64,000 nt of DNA, from contig NZ_CP011028.1 of assembly GCF_002221525.1 (NCBI RefSeq), forward strand, positions 1,189,001 to 1,253,000. Reading direction: 5' to 3'. Made by a program: the position numbers and the translations under genes. This DNA is from Pseudoalteromonas espejiana DSM 9414. GTDB taxonomy: Bacteria > Pseudomonadota > Gammaproteobacteria > Enterobacterales > Alteromonadaceae. The notes beneath the pieces are model-generated. The model did no database searches and was not told the DNA's origin. It saw only the letters and a program-made list of their open reading frames with translations. Position 1 is the first letter of the stretch; each line of letters begins with the position of its first letter. Positions 15,479 through 25,921 of the stretch are shown in pieces.

Positions 15479-17737
15479 TTATTTAATTTGTGCTAAATGC
15501 TTATTAGCGCTAATTAAGCTAGGGGCAGATTTACTTTGTTGCTGCTTTAAAAACGCGGTGAATTCGTCTTTAGAAAGCGGTTTTGAATAATAATAACCTT
15601 GCACTGTTTCACAATTAAGTTTTTTAAGTATCTCTATTTGATTAGCTTGTTCAACCCCTTCGGCAACCACATGTAAATCTAGGTTTTGTGCAATAGTAAC
15701 AATTGAGTCGACCATATTGCGGCCACGTTCGGTTTTCATATCATCTATAAAGGCTTTATCAACTTTTAAAGTATTAAGCGGAAATTGCTTTAAATACGCC
15801 AATGACGAATAGCCGGTGCCAAAGTCATCCATTGCTAAATGGATACCACGGGCGCTTAAAGAGCGCATAATTGCAATAGCTTCTTGTGGGTCGTCCATTA
15901 CGGTGCCTTCGGTTATTTCAAGCTCTAAAAAGTAAGAAGGTAACTCGTTTTTTTGCAATATTACATCAATGCGCGTTGTTAAATCTGGCAAGCTAAACTG
16001 CTTGGCCGATAAGTTAACGGCTACGCGGCCGCTAAATAATCCATCGTCTAGCCATTGTTTTACATCTCTACAGGCTTTATTTAAAACCACTTCACCTATT
16101 TCAATTATTTGCCCAGTTTCTTCGGCTATAGGAATAAATACACCAGGGCTTATAATGCCTTTTTTGGGCGTTATAAAACGTACCAAGGCTTCCATACCTG
16201 TTAGTTTACCGGTACGGATATTCATTTTAGGTTGGTAATACACTTCAAAATGGTTTTCTTTCAAGCCAAAGCGCATTAAATTTTCTATTTGCAGGCGTTT
16301 AACCGCTTGGCGGTTCATGGTGTCGTTAAAAAATAGGTAGCTGTTACCTTTCTTTTTAGCATGATACATGGCTGTATCGGCATTTTTGAGTAATAGTTCT
16401 GGCGTATTGCCATCTTCAGGAAATAACACAATGCCTACGCTTGAGGTAATAGCGAGCTCATGGCCTGCCATTTTAAATGGGGTGGCAATAGCGGCTAAAA
16501 ACTGTTTTGCCATGCGAGTTATCACATGTATGTCGTTTGTATCTGCCATAACTAGGGCAAATTCATCACCCCCTAAGCGATAAAAAACATCGTTTTCACG
16601 GGTTAATTTATTTAATCGCATAGCTAATTTAGCTAATAGGCTGTCGCCTAGCTGGTGGCCTAACGAGTCATTAATTTTTTTAAAGTTGTCTAAATCAAAT
16701 ACTAATAATGCATGATGCGCATTTTGTTTTACCAGCTTTTGTAAGTCAGTAAAAAATAAGTTTCTGTTAGGCAGGCTTGTGGTGCGATCTCGGTTAGATA
16801 AGTTATGAAGTTGCGATTGCGCATTTTTACGCTCGGTTAAATCTGAGTAAACAATGACATAGTTAGTTATTTGATTTTGATCGTTTTTTATTTCATCAAT
16901 CGAAATTTCAATAGGAAGTAGCACCCGTTCGCTATTGCGCAATTTAACCTCTTGTTGAATGCGTTCACGTTCGCGCACGGTACTTTTTATATTATCTACA
17001 TAGGCTTTATCGTAGCCTGGTAGGTTAAATTCTTTTTTAAGGTATTGCTCTCTTACACCGCCAAATAGGGTTAAAAAGCTTGGGTTTATTTCAACTAAAT
17101 TAAAGTTTTTGTCATATATTGCAATTGCATCGGTGAGCGACTCTACACACTTAGCAAATAAGTTAAGGCGCTCTTCGGTTGATTTAAGCAAGGAAATATC
17201 GCGCACGGTGCCGGTCATTCTTAGTGGCGCTAAGTTAATGTCTTTTTCTATAATTTTTCCGCGGTCGAGCACCCAGTGCCAATGTCCAAAGGTGTCTTTA
17301 ATTCGATATGTGGCTTCAAAAAAAGCAGACTGTTCAGCAAAGTGCCTTTTAAGTAGGTGCTCTACACTTGCAATATCATGGGGGTGGATCAGGCTTTTAT
17401 TTGGCGGGAACCCCATTAACGTAGTTGAATCCATCATGTATTTATCATTAATGCGGATCACTTCGCCGGTTTTTATATTCCAATCCCAAAGTGTATCTCC
17501 GCTGCCTTCAACGGTGCTTTTTAAGCGCCTTTCAGACAAGCTGTGCTGTAAGCGTGAGCATTTTAATTTATAAATTACAAATAATAGGTATGGCAAAGCC
17601 AGCGCAAGCAAGGCACTGGCAATCATTAAAACAGTATTGGTATCAATATTAAAGGCATGTTCAAAGGCAAAAGCACTGGGTGCTAAGCTTAGTAACAACC
17701 AGTAAAAACCACATCTTATTGTTGTTATTTTTATCAT
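15479..17737 (-). CDS. Membrane PAS-PAS-GGDEF-EAL cyclic-di-GMP protein
   Basis: 752 residues. A signal-like helix (8-25) and a second helix (about 34-56) frame only a short periplasmic loop. PAS domain 1 (about 70-190, with DTLWDWNIKTGEV and WHWVLDRG) and PAS 2 (about 192-305) follow. The GGDEF domain has intact GGDEF at 389-393 and an intact inhibitory-site REND at 380-383. The EAL domain begins about 480 with EAL at 516-518, and DDFGTGYSSLAYLKQFP and the downstream catalytic region present. Both cyclase and phosphodiesterase sites look functional, so net activity cannot be told from sequence. Monocistronic, between the small ORF and the pitrilysin-like gene. Confidence 0.92.
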   Translation of the reverse strand: MIKITTIRCGFYWLLLSLAPSAFAFEHAFNIDTNTVLMIASALLALALPYLLFVIYKLKCSRLQHSLSERRLKSTVEGSGDTLWDWNIKTGEVIRINDKYMMDSTTLMGFPPNKSLIHPHDIASVEHLLKRHFAEQSAFFEATYRIKDTFGHWHWVLDRGKIIEKDINLAPLRMTGTVRDISLLKSTEERLNLFAKCVESLTDAIAIYDKNFNLVEINPSFLTLFGGVREQYLKKEFNLPGYDKAYVDNIKSTVRERERIQQEVKLRNSERVLLPIEISIDEIKNDQNQITNYVIVYSDLTERKNAQSQLHNLSNRDRTTSLPNRNLFFTDLQKLVKQNAHHALLVFDLDNFKKINDSLGHQLGDSLLAKLAMRLNKLTRENDVFYRLGGDEFALVMADTNDIHVITRMAKQFLAAIATPFKMAGHELAITSSVGIVLFPEDGNTPELLLKNADTAMYHAKKKGNSYLFFNDTMNRQAVKRLQIENLMRFGLKENHFEVYYQPKMNIRTGKLTGMEALVRFITPKKGIISPGVFIPIAEETGQIIEIGEVVLNKACRDVKQWLDDGLFSGRVAVNLSAKQFSLPDLTTRIDVILQKNELPSYFLELEITEGTVMDDPQEAIAIMRSLSARGIHLAMDDFGTGYSSLAYLKQFPLNTLKVDKAFIDDMKTERGRNMVDSIVTIAQNLDLHVVAEGVEQANQIEILKKLNCETVQGYYYSKPLSKDEFTAFLKQQQSKSAPSLISANKHLAQIK

Positions 17738-17792
17738 TTGTTTTATTACTACTAATTAACAAATGATAATCTAAATCATGCCTCTTGTAGAG

Positions 17793-20516
17793 TCAAAGAG
17801 ATTGCGAGCAAAGCGGCATTTTTTGCGATTTATTTACTTTAGCGCTACTTAATAACTCATACCTTGGTCTATCGTCTGCAAAAGTGGCAATTGCATAGGC
17901 CTTTATTTGCTCAAGGGTCAGCGCATGTAGGGCTTCTAACAGGCGTTTTTGCATATGAAATTCATGATCTTTATTACCTATAGCGAGCCAAAAACGCTGC
18001 GAACGTAAGCGCAAGTTTTTGTCTTTTTCGGCAATATGAGTGCCTAGCCCGTGTTTATGTTGTTGCCATGAGTCGTCATCTAAATCATCAATATTGGCAA
18101 TAAACTGGTTAATAAAATGATTATGCCTGTGTAAAAGCGCATGAGCTTCAAATTTAGGTGACTGTATATAAAATGCAATCCCTGCTCGGGTGTTAAAGGG
18201 CGCGTAACCCGTGCCAACTAAGTACCCTAGCTGCTGAGTTGTTCGCAGTTCATTAAAGTAATCTTGGTTTATTAAATGGTTTAGAGCCATTAATTTTACT
18301 TTTTCATCTACATCAGAGGTTTGCGCCTGATAATAAATAACCATAGCGTGGTCGCTGCATGCAAGCTCAAGCTCACAGCGAGTTACTTCATTAATTTCAT
18401 GCAAAGGGCGGGTTAAATCTTCGATTGCGGTGGCACTTTTTAAGTGTTCGCTTACTTTTTTATGAAAGTTTTCAGCATCACTTTGTTGCCAATTGCCATG
18501 TAAAAACGATTCAACATGCAAAGCTTTAAAAAAGTCTTGTCTAAATTCATTAAACTGCTGAAAACAGGTATTTTTAAGCGCAGTAGCTAGCTCATCGGGT
18601 TGAGGGTTCCAAGGCATTACTTTCGCGCCTAACACACTAAACAACTCGCTTACTGGCTTATTTTGGTTGCTGTTGCGCCAGTGCCTCACTAGTTGCTTTT
18701 TGTATTCAGCAAATCGACGAGCACATATATCTACATTAAATAGTGCATCAAGTAATTGTTCTACAAGCTCTAATTGGCTGGTAGAGAGGCCTGCGGTATG
18801 AAGCGTGAGTCCGCCTTGATGTGATGTTAAATGATAACTCAGCCCAGCAAGTTCTGCAGGGTAAAATTGCTCACCTACACTGTCCATAAATAAGTCGCTA
18901 AAAAGGCGGGTTAAGGCCATGTGTTTTACATCTTTTACAGCAAAGTGCGAGTCCATTGCTAAGTAAAAATGCCCTTTGGCGACTCTAAATGTGTTGTCTT
19001 GTTTAAACCAAAAGTCAAAACCGGGCTCTTTAACTAGCAGCTGAGGTTTAGTTTGTGGTTTTTCTACATCGTACAAAACAACCTCTTTGGTTAAGTACGG
19101 GTTTGCTGTAGGCAGCAACATGGTGCTTAATGGTTTATTTATATGAGCAAGGGACGCTAGCCAGTGCGGCGAAATGGCTTCAACTTTGTATGGGGTGTTA
19201 TACCACGCTGTTTTGTGTTCTGGCTCTACATCAGGGTGAATAAGCACTAAGCGCATGTTATGCGGCGTAAGCCACTGCATGGCCATTTCATGGGTGGTTT
19301 TTTTAAAACCTTCCATTAGGTAGTCGCCTTGCACATAGTTGGCTTCGTCGTAGTGCTGCATGTTTATGCTTAAATTACTTACCCAATCAATTAAACGAGA
19401 TTTCTCTTGGTTGTCAAAAGCAATTTGTAATAGGTTTTTTTTATCTTGGTATAAACGCGGTAACTTGTCGGTGTTATCGTTTATTAAGCAAATATACTCA
19501 AAGACTATTTCTATAATATCTTCAAAGTATTCAATACCTTCATCGGTAAGTGCCATACTAATGTTAAAGTCTTTAAAGTTACTGCCATTAATCCCGCCCC
19601 CAGCCGAAAGTGCATTAATCCAGCCTTGCTCCTTTAAAATAGAATATAAAGAGCCAGCACCTTCGTAGCCAAGCAGGTGGGCAATAAAACTCACGGTTTT
19701 ATGGCGATAAAAGTCATCAATATTTGGCATAGCAAAACTAACAATAAGTTTTTGCATGTGCTTATGCGGCTCTATATGAAGCACTTTGCCTATATCTTCT
19801 GGGCGGTACAAAGGTTCATTAATAGCGGGCTTAGCTTGGCCTTTATTGCCTTTGATAGGGCTAAAATAATGTGATGCCCATTTTTCTAATATATCGAGCG
19901 GTTCGTTAGCGCATATAACCAAAGTCATCCACTGAGCTTGATAGTGATTATTAAAAAAATCTCTGAGTTCGTCGCTTATACAGCGCTCTCTATCAGCAAG
20001 CGTTTGTAAATTGCCAACAGAAAACTTGGCAAATGGATGTGCTGGATTGACGGTTTCTTTATGGGCTTGGTAAATGCGCCTGCCATCGTCTTTTATTTTT
20101 AATTTAAACTCCGCTTCTATAGCATTACGTTCTTTTTCGGTTTCAGCTGGGTTTAATAATGGGGCTATAAAAAATCGGCTAAATTGCGCAAGCGCGCCTT
20201 TAATTTCTTGATTATTAATATCAAAGTAATAACAAGTGTGTTCGGTTCCGGTCCAAGCGTTAGTGTTACCGCCGGCTTGCGAAACAAAATTATTAAAGCT
20301 ACCAGAGTCTGGGTATTGGTCTGTGCCTAAAAAAAGCATGTGTTCTAAAAAGTGTGCGAGGCCTTGCCTATCAAGGGGGTCATCAAAATGGCCAGCATTA
20401 ACCGCCATAGAAGCAGCAGCTTTTGTTGAATCTTTGTCTTGCACTAATAATACTTTTAGCCCATTGTCGAGTGTAATGGCGCGGTATGCTCTGTTATCAT
20501 TGCGGCTGATATTCAA
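17793..20516 (-). CDS. M16 family zinc metallopeptidase (pitrilysin/insulinase-like)
   Basis: 907 residues. The inverted zinc motif HFLEHMLF (HxxEH) is followed by the third ligand region ERNAIEAEF. Four M16 repeats can be followed: active N-terminal, inactive domains, and a C-terminal domain with LRTTQQLGYLVGTGYAP, which is characteristic of the pitrilysin branch. E. coli Ptr is 962 residues and periplasmic; here no signal peptide is evident (MNISRNDNRAYRAITL), so a cytoplasmic location is likely. It degrades small proteins and peptides up to a few kDa. The ATG at 20516 has AGGAGCATC just upstream. Monocistronic; divergent from sixA. Confidence 0.9.
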   Translation of the reverse strand: MNISRNDNRAYRAITLDNGLKVLLVQDKDSTKAAASMAVNAGHFDDPLDRQGLAHFLEHMLFLGTDQYPDSGSFNNFVSQAGGNTNAWTGTEHTCYYFDINNQEIKGALAQFSRFFIAPLLNPAETEKERNAIEAEFKLKIKDDGRRIYQAHKETVNPAHPFAKFSVGNLQTLADRERCISDELRDFFNNHYQAQWMTLVICANEPLDILEKWASHYFSPIKGNKGQAKPAINEPLYRPEDIGKVLHIEPHKHMQKLIVSFAMPNIDDFYRHKTVSFIAHLLGYEGAGSLYSILKEQGWINALSAGGGINGSNFKDFNISMALTDEGIEYFEDIIEIVFEYICLINDNTDKLPRLYQDKKNLLQIAFDNQEKSRLIDWVSNLSINMQHYDEANYVQGDYLMEGFKKTTHEMAMQWLTPHNMRLVLIHPDVEPEHKTAWYNTPYKVEAISPHWLASLAHINKPLSTMLLPTANPYLTKEVVLYDVEKPQTKPQLLVKEPGFDFWFKQDNTFRVAKGHFYLAMDSHFAVKDVKHMALTRLFSDLFMDSVGEQFYPAELAGLSYHLTSHQGGLTLHTAGLSTSQLELVEQLLDALFNVDICARRFAEYKKQLVRHWRNSNQNKPVSELFSVLGAKVMPWNPQPDELATALKNTCFQQFNEFRQDFFKALHVESFLHGNWQQSDAENFHKKVSEHLKSATAIEDLTRPLHEINEVTRCELELACSDHAMVIYYQAQTSDVDEKVKLMALNHLINQDYFNELRTTQQLGYLVGTGYAPFNTRAGIAFYIQSPKFEAHALLHRHNHFINQFIANIDDLDDDSWQQHKHGLGTHIAEKDKNLRLRSQRFWLAIGNKDHEFHMQKRLLEALHALTLEQIKAYAIATFADDRPRYELLSSAKVNKSQKMPLCSQSL

Positions 20517-20651
20517 ATGATGCTCCTGAAACTAAACGTTTACTTGTTAACAACAGATGATAGCTTCAGGACAGCGAAAAAATAGCGAAAAGATTTACCT
20601 GAATATCATGAGAGAATTATTCTTTGGAATAATGGTTAATATAGCGGACAA

Positions 20652-20679
20652 TTGGGCAAACTGGCTACTGTTTTATATT
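20652..20679 (+). promoter_or_regulatory. Candidate sixA promoter
   Basis: TTGGGC (20652-20657) and TATATT (20674-20679), spacer 16. Transcription would begin near 20686, only about 14 bases before the sixA ATG, where no clear Shine-Dalgarno is seen, so the message may have a very short leader. Confidence 0.4.
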
Positions 20680-20699
20680 CATTAATCGGTTGATTTTTT

Positions 20700-21170
20700 A
20701 TGAAAACAATCTTAATTATGCGTCACGGCGAAGCGATACCGATGCAAGCTAACGACGCAGCAAGAAACCTGACTGAAAAAGGTCATGCAGAAGCAGAAAA
20801 AATGGGCTTATGGCTACAAAAACATTTTACTGTCGATGCGCTATTAGTAAGTCCTTACTCTCGTGCTCTGCAAACAGCTCAAGAGGTTGAAAAAAACAAC
20901 GTATTTAAATTTAGTGAAACCTGTAGCGATATTATTCCTGAAGGTAAACCACAAATAGCAGCTGACTACCTTGAGACACTAATTGCCACGCATCCGCAGT
21001 GTAATACGTGGCTAGTTGTGGCCCATATGCCAATTGTTAGTTATATTGTTGACCAACTTAGCCCTGGTAATATGCCTATTTTTAATACCGCAGCTATTGC
21101 CGTTATTCAATACGACGAAACTTCCCAGCGCAGCGAATATGTGAACATTAACGCACCTGCCAATATATAA
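20700..21170 (+). CDS. sixA: Phosphohistidine phosphatase SixA
   Basis: 156 residues. It belongs to the histidine phosphatase (RHG) superfamily: catalytic LIMRHGEA with nucleophilic His9, then LLVSPYSRALQTAQE and VVAHMPIVSYIVDQL with the second His. E. coli SixA removes phosphate from HPt domains (ArcB) and from NPr of the nitrogen phosphotransferase system. This window encodes a separate HPt protein at 40109, a conceivable but unproven target. Start ATG with poor ribosome site. It is followed after 15 bases by a RidA-family gene, probably in the same transcript. Confidence 0.9.
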   Translation: MKTILIMRHGEAIPMQANDAARNLTEKGHAEAEKMGLWLQKHFTVDALLVSPYSRALQTAQEVEKNNVFKFSETCSDIIPEGKPQIAADYLETLIATHPQCNTWLVVAHMPIVSYIVDQLSPGNMPIFNTAAIAVIQYDETSQRSEYVNINAPANI

Positions 21171-21185
21171 TTTAAAGAGATAAAA

Positions 21186-21536
21186 ATGACGATAGAACGC
21201 CTTCAAACGGGTGCGCGCATGAGCCGCATTGTAAAGCACAACGGCACCGTTTATTTATGTGGACAAGTTTGCGCAGATGCAGAAAAAGACATTAAAGAGC
21301 AAACGCAAACTATGCTCGACAAAGTAGAGCTGTTATTAAATGAAGCGGGTAGCTCTAAAAAGCATATGCTTAGTGCCACCATTTATGTAAAAAGCATGGA
21401 ATATTTTGCCGATATGAACGCTGTTTGGGATGCGTGGGTACCAGAGGGGCATGCACCTGCACGAGCTTGTGTAGAGGCTAAAATGGCGCGCGACGCCTTA
21501 CTTGTTGAAATTTCTGTTGTAGCGGCTGTTAAATAG
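21186..21536 (+). CDS. RidA/YjgF family protein
   Basis: 116 residues, full-length single-domain RidA fold. The conserved Arg/Glu region [19 protein letters not shown] contains the arginine that binds the substrate carboxylate in active enamine/imine deaminases. RidA proteins hydrolyse reactive 2-aminoacrylate-type intermediates; this sequence resembles the less studied RidA-like subgroups more than E. coli RidA (no typical IPYSQAV opening). Shine-Dalgarno AAAGAGAT before the ATG. Likely cotranscribed with sixA. Confidence 0.85.
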   Translation: MTIERLQTGARMSRIVKHNGTVYLCGQVCADAEKDIKEQTQTMLDKVELLLNEAGSSKKHMLSATIYVKSMEYFADMNAVWDAWVPEGHAPARACVEAKMARDALLVEISVVAAVK

Positions 21537-21546
21537 TCGCTCACTT

Positions 21547-22488
21547 TTACAAAAGTACAGCAAGCCAAAACGTAAAGCTAAATACACTTAGCACGGTAGA
21601 AAGAACGACTGCTCCGGCTAGTGTTGCTTGATGTTGTTTTAACTGGCTTGCGATTAAATATGCGTTTACGCCAACGGGTGATGCACTTAATAAAACTAAT
21701 ACGTTACGAATTTGCGTCTCTAGTGCAAATACATAGGTTGCTACTACAAACACACCTGCAGGCAAAATAAGTATTTTTAGTAATGAAGAAACAAGTGCGG
21801 GCTGCCAGTTAGCAGCAATTTTGTAAAACACTAAATTAGCGCCTAGCACAAATAAAGCACATGCAATAGCGGGGCTTGCGAGTAGCTCTAACGAGTTTGC
21901 TAAGTTCGCAAATAGCGTAACCCCTGATACATTTAAAATAAGGCCGGTACCAATACTCAGTACAATTGGGTTTAGAGCCATATTTTTTGCAAACTTCCCC
22001 CATGAAAAGTCATCAGCATTTCCTTTTGCGCCAATTAAATACGTTAACGCAAACAATAACGTGCTGTGAAAAGTGATGATCATAAATGCAATCGCTATCA
22101 TCTCTTTACCAAGCGATGCTATTACAATGGGAATGCCCACCAATACCATATTTGAATAACTACCCGCTAAGCCAAATACGCTATGCTGTTGATAGTTGGC
22201 CTGTTTAATATCCGCGGCTGGTTTAGATAAAAACACTCTATCGATTAAAATGCCTAAGGAAAATACACTTAACACAGGAATATAAAAACTTAAAAATGCT
22301 TCAAGGCTTATACTTTGATGTAAATCTATTTGTGACATATTAAGCATTAAAAAAGCAGGTAAACTCACATAAAAAGTAAATTTGCTTATCCCCGCAATGT
22401 GTTGTTGATTAAAAAACTTAAAAAAACAACATGTGTAACCTAGGGCTACTATAAAAATGAGCGGGAATATAATCGAAAAAATGTGCAC
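21547..22488 (-). CDS. AEC family transporter (auxin efflux carrier-like)
   Basis: 313 residues with about ten hydrophobic helices in two five-helix halves. The conserved opening PLIFIVALGYTCCFFKFF, the mid-helix GSYSNMVLVGIPIV and the C-terminal SASPVGVNAYLIASQL are the usual AEC signatures. The family exports small carboxylates or amino-acid-like anions; the substrate is not predictable. Convergent with the RidA gene (10 bases apart). It lies 15 bases downstream of smrB on the same strand and could share its transcript. Confidence 0.88.
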   Translation of the reverse strand: MHIFSIIFPLIFIVALGYTCCFFKFFNQQHIAGISKFTFYVSLPAFLMLNMSQIDLHQSISLEAFLSFYIPVLSVFSLGILIDRVFLSKPAADIKQANYQQHSVFGLAGSYSNMVLVGIPIVIASLGKEMIAIAFMIITFHSTLLFALTYLIGAKGNADDFSWGKFAKNMALNPIVLSIGTGLILNVSGVTLFANLANSLELLASPAIACALFVLGANLVFYKIAANWQPALVSSLLKILILPAGVFVVATYVFALETQIRNVLVLLSASPVGVNAYLIASQLKQHQATLAGAVVLSTVLSVFSFTFWLAVLL

Positions 22489-22503
22489 GTAAGAGCCTTT
22501 TAG

Positions 22504-23061
22504 TTAGCGCCTAAATTCATCGCTTTGCGGTAAATTAATTAAAATAAGTACCGCGCCTTTACCGCCATACTCTAATGGGGCTTGGTGCATGGCAATTACG
22601 TCTGGGTGCTGCACTAAATATTGAGGGATTTTATGCTTTAGTATACCGCCTCCAATGCCGTGCACTACACAAGCGCAGTAATAATGGCGTTTTTTACATT
22701 CGTGTATTAACCCAGCCAATTCATCTTTGGCTATTTCTTTATTTAATCCGTGTAAATCAAGGGTTAAATCGGGGGCAAAATCGCCACGGCGTAACTGCTT
22801 AGGCAAAAAGGTGTCTTCACCTTCTTTTACGTAATTTACGGTGCCATGAGTATCAATATCGGGAATATACTCATCTGAAAAATAAAATTCAGATTGTGCC
22901 TGCTTTTTTTGCTGGGCAAATTGCTTTGCTTGTGACACCTTAGGCTTTGTATCAAACCTATGGGTATCTTGTTTAAATACTTTAGCGCCTGTAATCGTTT
23001 GGCGAAAAAGGTCTATGTCGTCGTTGCTTAGGGACGATTGTGATGAGATGTCTTTTTTCAT
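22504..23061 (-). CDS. smrB: Ribosome rescue endonuclease SmrB
   Basis: 185 residues. The C-terminal Smr domain (about 98-178) has LDLHGLNKEIAKDEL and VVHGIGGGILKHKIPQYL. SmrB of E. coli cleaves mRNA between collided ribosomes. The N-terminal half is charged and contains the LFRQTITGAKVFKQD motif seen in SmrB proteins. Divergent pairing with prmB, 150 bases apart, is the conserved gammaproteobacterial arrangement and supports the name. Confidence 0.92.
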   Translation of the reverse strand: MKKDISSQSSLSNDDIDLFRQTITGAKVFKQDTHRFDTKPKVSQAKQFAQQKKQAQSEFYFSDEYIPDIDTHGTVNYVKEGEDTFLPKQLRRGDFAPDLTLDLHGLNKEIAKDELAGLIHECKKRHYYCACVVHGIGGGILKHKIPQYLVQHPDVIAMHQAPLEYGGKGAVLILINLPQSDEFRR

Positions 23062-23211
23062 AAATTTTACCTAAACAAAAAAACGTAAAAACGCAGCGCA
23101 AAAGGCGGTACAATACAAAACTGAGGGGCAATTGTAATTTGCTCAGCACTGTTAGGCAATGCAATCGTCATAAAGACTCAAACAGTCAGTAAGTTAAAAC
23201 AGGTAAAAAAT

Positions 23212-24147
23212 ATGAGTGATTTACAAATAGAAGAAGCAACACTTGATGAAGCTGTTGCAGAACTGTCAACGTTACATGACTGGTTACGCTGGACTACAAG
23301 CCAATTTGCAAGTAGTGGCATATTTTTTGGGCATGGTACAGATAACGCATGGGATGAAGCGGTAAGCTTATTACTCCCAGCGCTTAGTTTACCGGTAGAT
23401 GCACCTAAAGAATTAATGCATGCACGGTTAACAAGCACAGAGAAAAACCAACTTGCAGCGTTAATAGCAGAGCGTATAAACGACTGCACACCGGTCCCTT
23501 ATTTAACAAATATTGCATGGTTTGCAGGCATGCCATTTTATGTTGATGAACGAGTGCTAATTCCTCGTTCTCCATTTGCTGAGCTAATTGCTAACAAATT
23601 TGCGCCATGGCTTGAACAGCCGCAAAGCGTAAACCGTATTTTAGATTTATGTACGGGCTCAGCGTGTATTGCTATTGCCTTGGCACAAGCATTTGAAGAT
23701 GCACAAGTAGACGCGGTAGATATTTCGTATGAAGCACTTGAAGTTGCTGATATAAATATAAATGACTACTTGTTAGGTGAGCGTGTATTACCTATTCAGT
23801 CAGATGTATTTAGTGGTGTGCCAGGTCAAAAGTACGACCTAATAGTGGCAAACCCACCGTATGTTGATGCCGAAGATATGGCTGATCTACCGCGCGAATT
23901 TCATCACGAACCTGAACTTGGTTTAGCATCGGGGCACGATGGCTTAGACGTAACACGTACAATTTTAGATGAAGCAAGCGAGCATCTAACTGATAACGGT
24001 TTGTTATTTGTAGAAGTTGGCAACTCTATGGTACATATGGATGCATTGTATCCGGGCGCGCCGTTTGAATGGATTGAGTTTGAACAAGGCGGCTTAGGTG
24101 TATTTGTAATCAGCAAAGCGCAACTTGATGCGTATTTTGCAAAGTAA
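23212..24147 (+). CDS. prmB: Ribosomal protein L3 N5-glutamine methyltransferase PrmB
   Basis: 311 residues. Class I SAM methyltransferase with [29 protein letters not shown] (SAM-binding motif) and the NPPY motif in [17 protein letters not shown], which contacts the target glutamine. The N-terminal helical domain (about 1-100, [14 protein letters not shown]) matches PrmB rather than PrmC. It methylates a glutamine of ribosomal protein L3. Followed 60 bases later by aroC, as in Enterobacteria. Confidence 0.95.
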   Translation: MSDLQIEEATLDEAVAELSTLHDWLRWTTSQFASSGIFFGHGTDNAWDEAVSLLLPALSLPVDAPKELMHARLTSTEKNQLAALIAERINDCTPVPYLTNIAWFAGMPFYVDERVLIPRSPFAELIANKFAPWLEQPQSVNRILDLCTGSACIAIALAQAFEDAQVDAVDISYEALEVADININDYLLGERVLPIQSDVFSGVPGQKYDLIVANPPYVDAEDMADLPREFHHEPELGLASGHDGLDVTRTILDEASEHLTDNGLLFVEVGNSMVHMDALYPGAPFEWIEFEQGGLGVFVISKAQLDAYFAK

Positions 24148-24207
24148 ACTTTAAGGCCGAGCCAAGCGCTCGGCTACTTTGGTAGTCATTAGGAATGAGG
24201 AAAGTTA

Positions 24208-25305
24208 ATGGCAGGTAATAGCATAGGGCAATTATTTAAAGTGTCCACCTTTGGTGAGAGCCACGGCGTTGCCCTAGGCGGCGTAGTAGATGGTACTCCC
24301 GCAGGCCTTGAGATCACAGAGGCCGACTTACAAATTGATTTAGATCGTAGAAAACCAGGGCAAAGCCGTTATACAACGCAGCGCCGTGAAGACGATCAAA
24401 TAAAAATTCTTTCAGGTGTTTTTGAAGGTAAGACCACAGGCACTAGCATTGGTTTACTTATCGAAAATACCGATCAGCGCTCAAAAGATTACGGCAAAAT
24501 TAAAGATGTATTTCGCCCAGGGCATGGCGATTATACCTATTGGCATAAATACGGCCTGCGCGATTATCGCGGTGGGGGGCGTTCTTCTGCTCGTGAAACG
24601 GCAATCCGTGTAGCGGCAGGCTCAATTGCTAAAAAATACTTAAAGCAGTTTCATGGTATAGAAGTAAAAGCATGCTTAAGCCAACTTGGGCCAATAAAAG
24701 CGGAAAGTTACGACTGGGATGAAGTTGAAAACAACTTATTCTTTTTCCCTGATGCAAGCAAATTAGAAGCGCTTGACGAGTACATGCGAGACCTAAAAAA
24801 ACAAGGTGACTCAGTTGGCGCTAAAGTTAAAGTAGTGGCGAGCAATGTACCTGTAGGGTTAGGCGAACCTGTATTTGACCGATTAGACGCTGAAATTGCG
24901 CATTCATTAATGAGCATTAACGCTGTTAAAGGCGTTGAAATTGGCGATGGTTTTGATGTAGTAGAGCAAAAAGGCTCAGAGCATCGTGATGAGCTAACCC
25001 CAGAAGGGTTTACATCAAACCATGCTGGTGGTGTTTTAGCGGGTATATCTACAGGGCAAGATATTATCGCCTCTATTGCGCTTAAACCAACATCAAGTAT
25101 TACTATTCCAGGTAAGAGCATTAATACCAGCAACGAAGCGGTTGAGATGATCACCAAAGGTCGTCATGACCCGTGCGTTGGTATTCGTGCAATTCCTATT
25201 GCTGAGGCAATGATGGCTATTACATTAATGGACCATTTACTGCGCCAACGCGGTCAAAACCCGCATGTAAACCACGAGCATGGCCCAATTAACGGCTCTG
25301 TTTAA
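24208..25305 (+). CDS. aroC: Chorismate synthase
   Basis: 365 residues, full length. The signatures [44 protein letters not shown] and [17 protein letters not shown] cover the EPSP- and FMN-binding regions. It converts EPSP to chorismate, the last shared step of aromatic biosynthesis. Preceded by AGGAATGAGGAAAGTTA and followed by a strong terminator, so probably cotranscribed with prmB. Confidence 0.97.
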   Translation: MAGNSIGQLFKVSTFGESHGVALGGVVDGTPAGLEITEADLQIDLDRRKPGQSRYTTQRREDDQIKILSGVFEGKTTGTSIGLLIENTDQRSKDYGKIKDVFRPGHGDYTYWHKYGLRDYRGGGRSSARETAIRVAAGSIAKKYLKQFHGIEVKACLSQLGPIKAESYDWDEVENNLFFFPDASKLEALDEYMRDLKKQGDSVGAKVKVVASNVPVGLGEPVFDRLDAEIAHSLMSINAVKGVEIGDGFDVVEQKGSEHRDELTPEGFTSNHAGGVLAGISTGQDIIASIALKPTSSITIPGKSINTSNEAVEMITKGRHDPCVGIRAIPIAEAMMAITLMDHLLRQRGQNPHVNHEHGPINGSV

Positions 25306-25320
25306 GCGTTTATAACTATA

Positions 25321-25347
25321 AAAAAACGCGGACTACCGCGTTTTTTT
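25321..25347 (+). terminator. aroC terminator
   Basis: AACGCGG-ACTA-CCGCGTT stem followed by T's. Confidence 0.88.
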
Positions 25348-25425
25348 GTGCCTGTAATTTGCTTAAAAGCCTTTCAGGAGTTGTTCAAGTAAGCCCTATA
25401 TACTGTAAAAAGGAGGGGAGTAATC

Positions 25426-25803
25426 ATGAACGATAATATTAATGAACATTCACAGCTAAAAACCCAAGCAGCAATAGCGCGATTAGAACGCTTTAGTAAA
25501 TTAACTGATAGTAGCATTGGCATCCCTTTTACTAAATTTAATATAGGGCTAGAGGCTGTGATTGGCTTAATACCCGTAATAGGGGATGCAGCTGGACTTA
25601 TTTTATCAAGCTATGTGCTAATAGAAGCGCAGCGCTTAGGTGTGAGCAAGCGTATAAAGAGTAAAATGATTATCAATATGCTTATTGATTTTATAGGTGG
25701 CTTAGTGCCATTTTTTGGCGATATATTTGATGCATTTTTTAAAGCGAATACCCGTAACACGCGGCTTTTAAAAAAACACTTAAATAGCCAGCTAGCTAAC
25801 TGA
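25426..25803 (+). CDS. DUF4112 family small membrane protein
   Basis: 125 residues. It has two hydrophobic segments (about 43-68, GLEAVIGLIPVIGDAAGLILSSY, and about 85-107, INMLIDFIGGLVPFFGDIFDAFF), the repeated GLIPxIGD / GLVPFFGDxxD pattern of DUF4112. A strong Shine-Dalgarno (AGGAGGGG) precedes the ATG. Function unknown. Own promoter expected, because the aroC terminator lies upstream. Its stop codon lies inside an 11-base inverted repeat. Confidence 0.85.
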   Translation: MNDNINEHSQLKTQAAIARLERFSKLTDSSIGIPFTKFNIGLEAVIGLIPVIGDAAGLILSSYVLIEAQRLGVSKRIKSKMIINMLIDFIGGLVPFFGDIFDAFFKANTRNTRLLKKHLNSQLAN

Positions 25804-25843
25804 TACTAAAATCTATTTTTTAGTAATTTAAGTTTTAGTATCA
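25801..25843. terminator. Inverted repeat at the DUF4112 stop codon
   Basis: TGATACTAAAA (25801-25811) is repeated inverted as TTTTAGTATCA (25833-25843) with a 21-base AT-rich loop. The first three bases are the DUF4112 stop. It may end transcription or protect the mRNA; no T run follows directly. Confidence 0.4.
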
Positions 25844-25921
25844 AGAATGAAAAACAAAGTGTTGTTGGTTGTTTAATCACCTAGTAAAGTAGGAGCGTCT
25901 ATTCACTTTGGTAGTTACAAT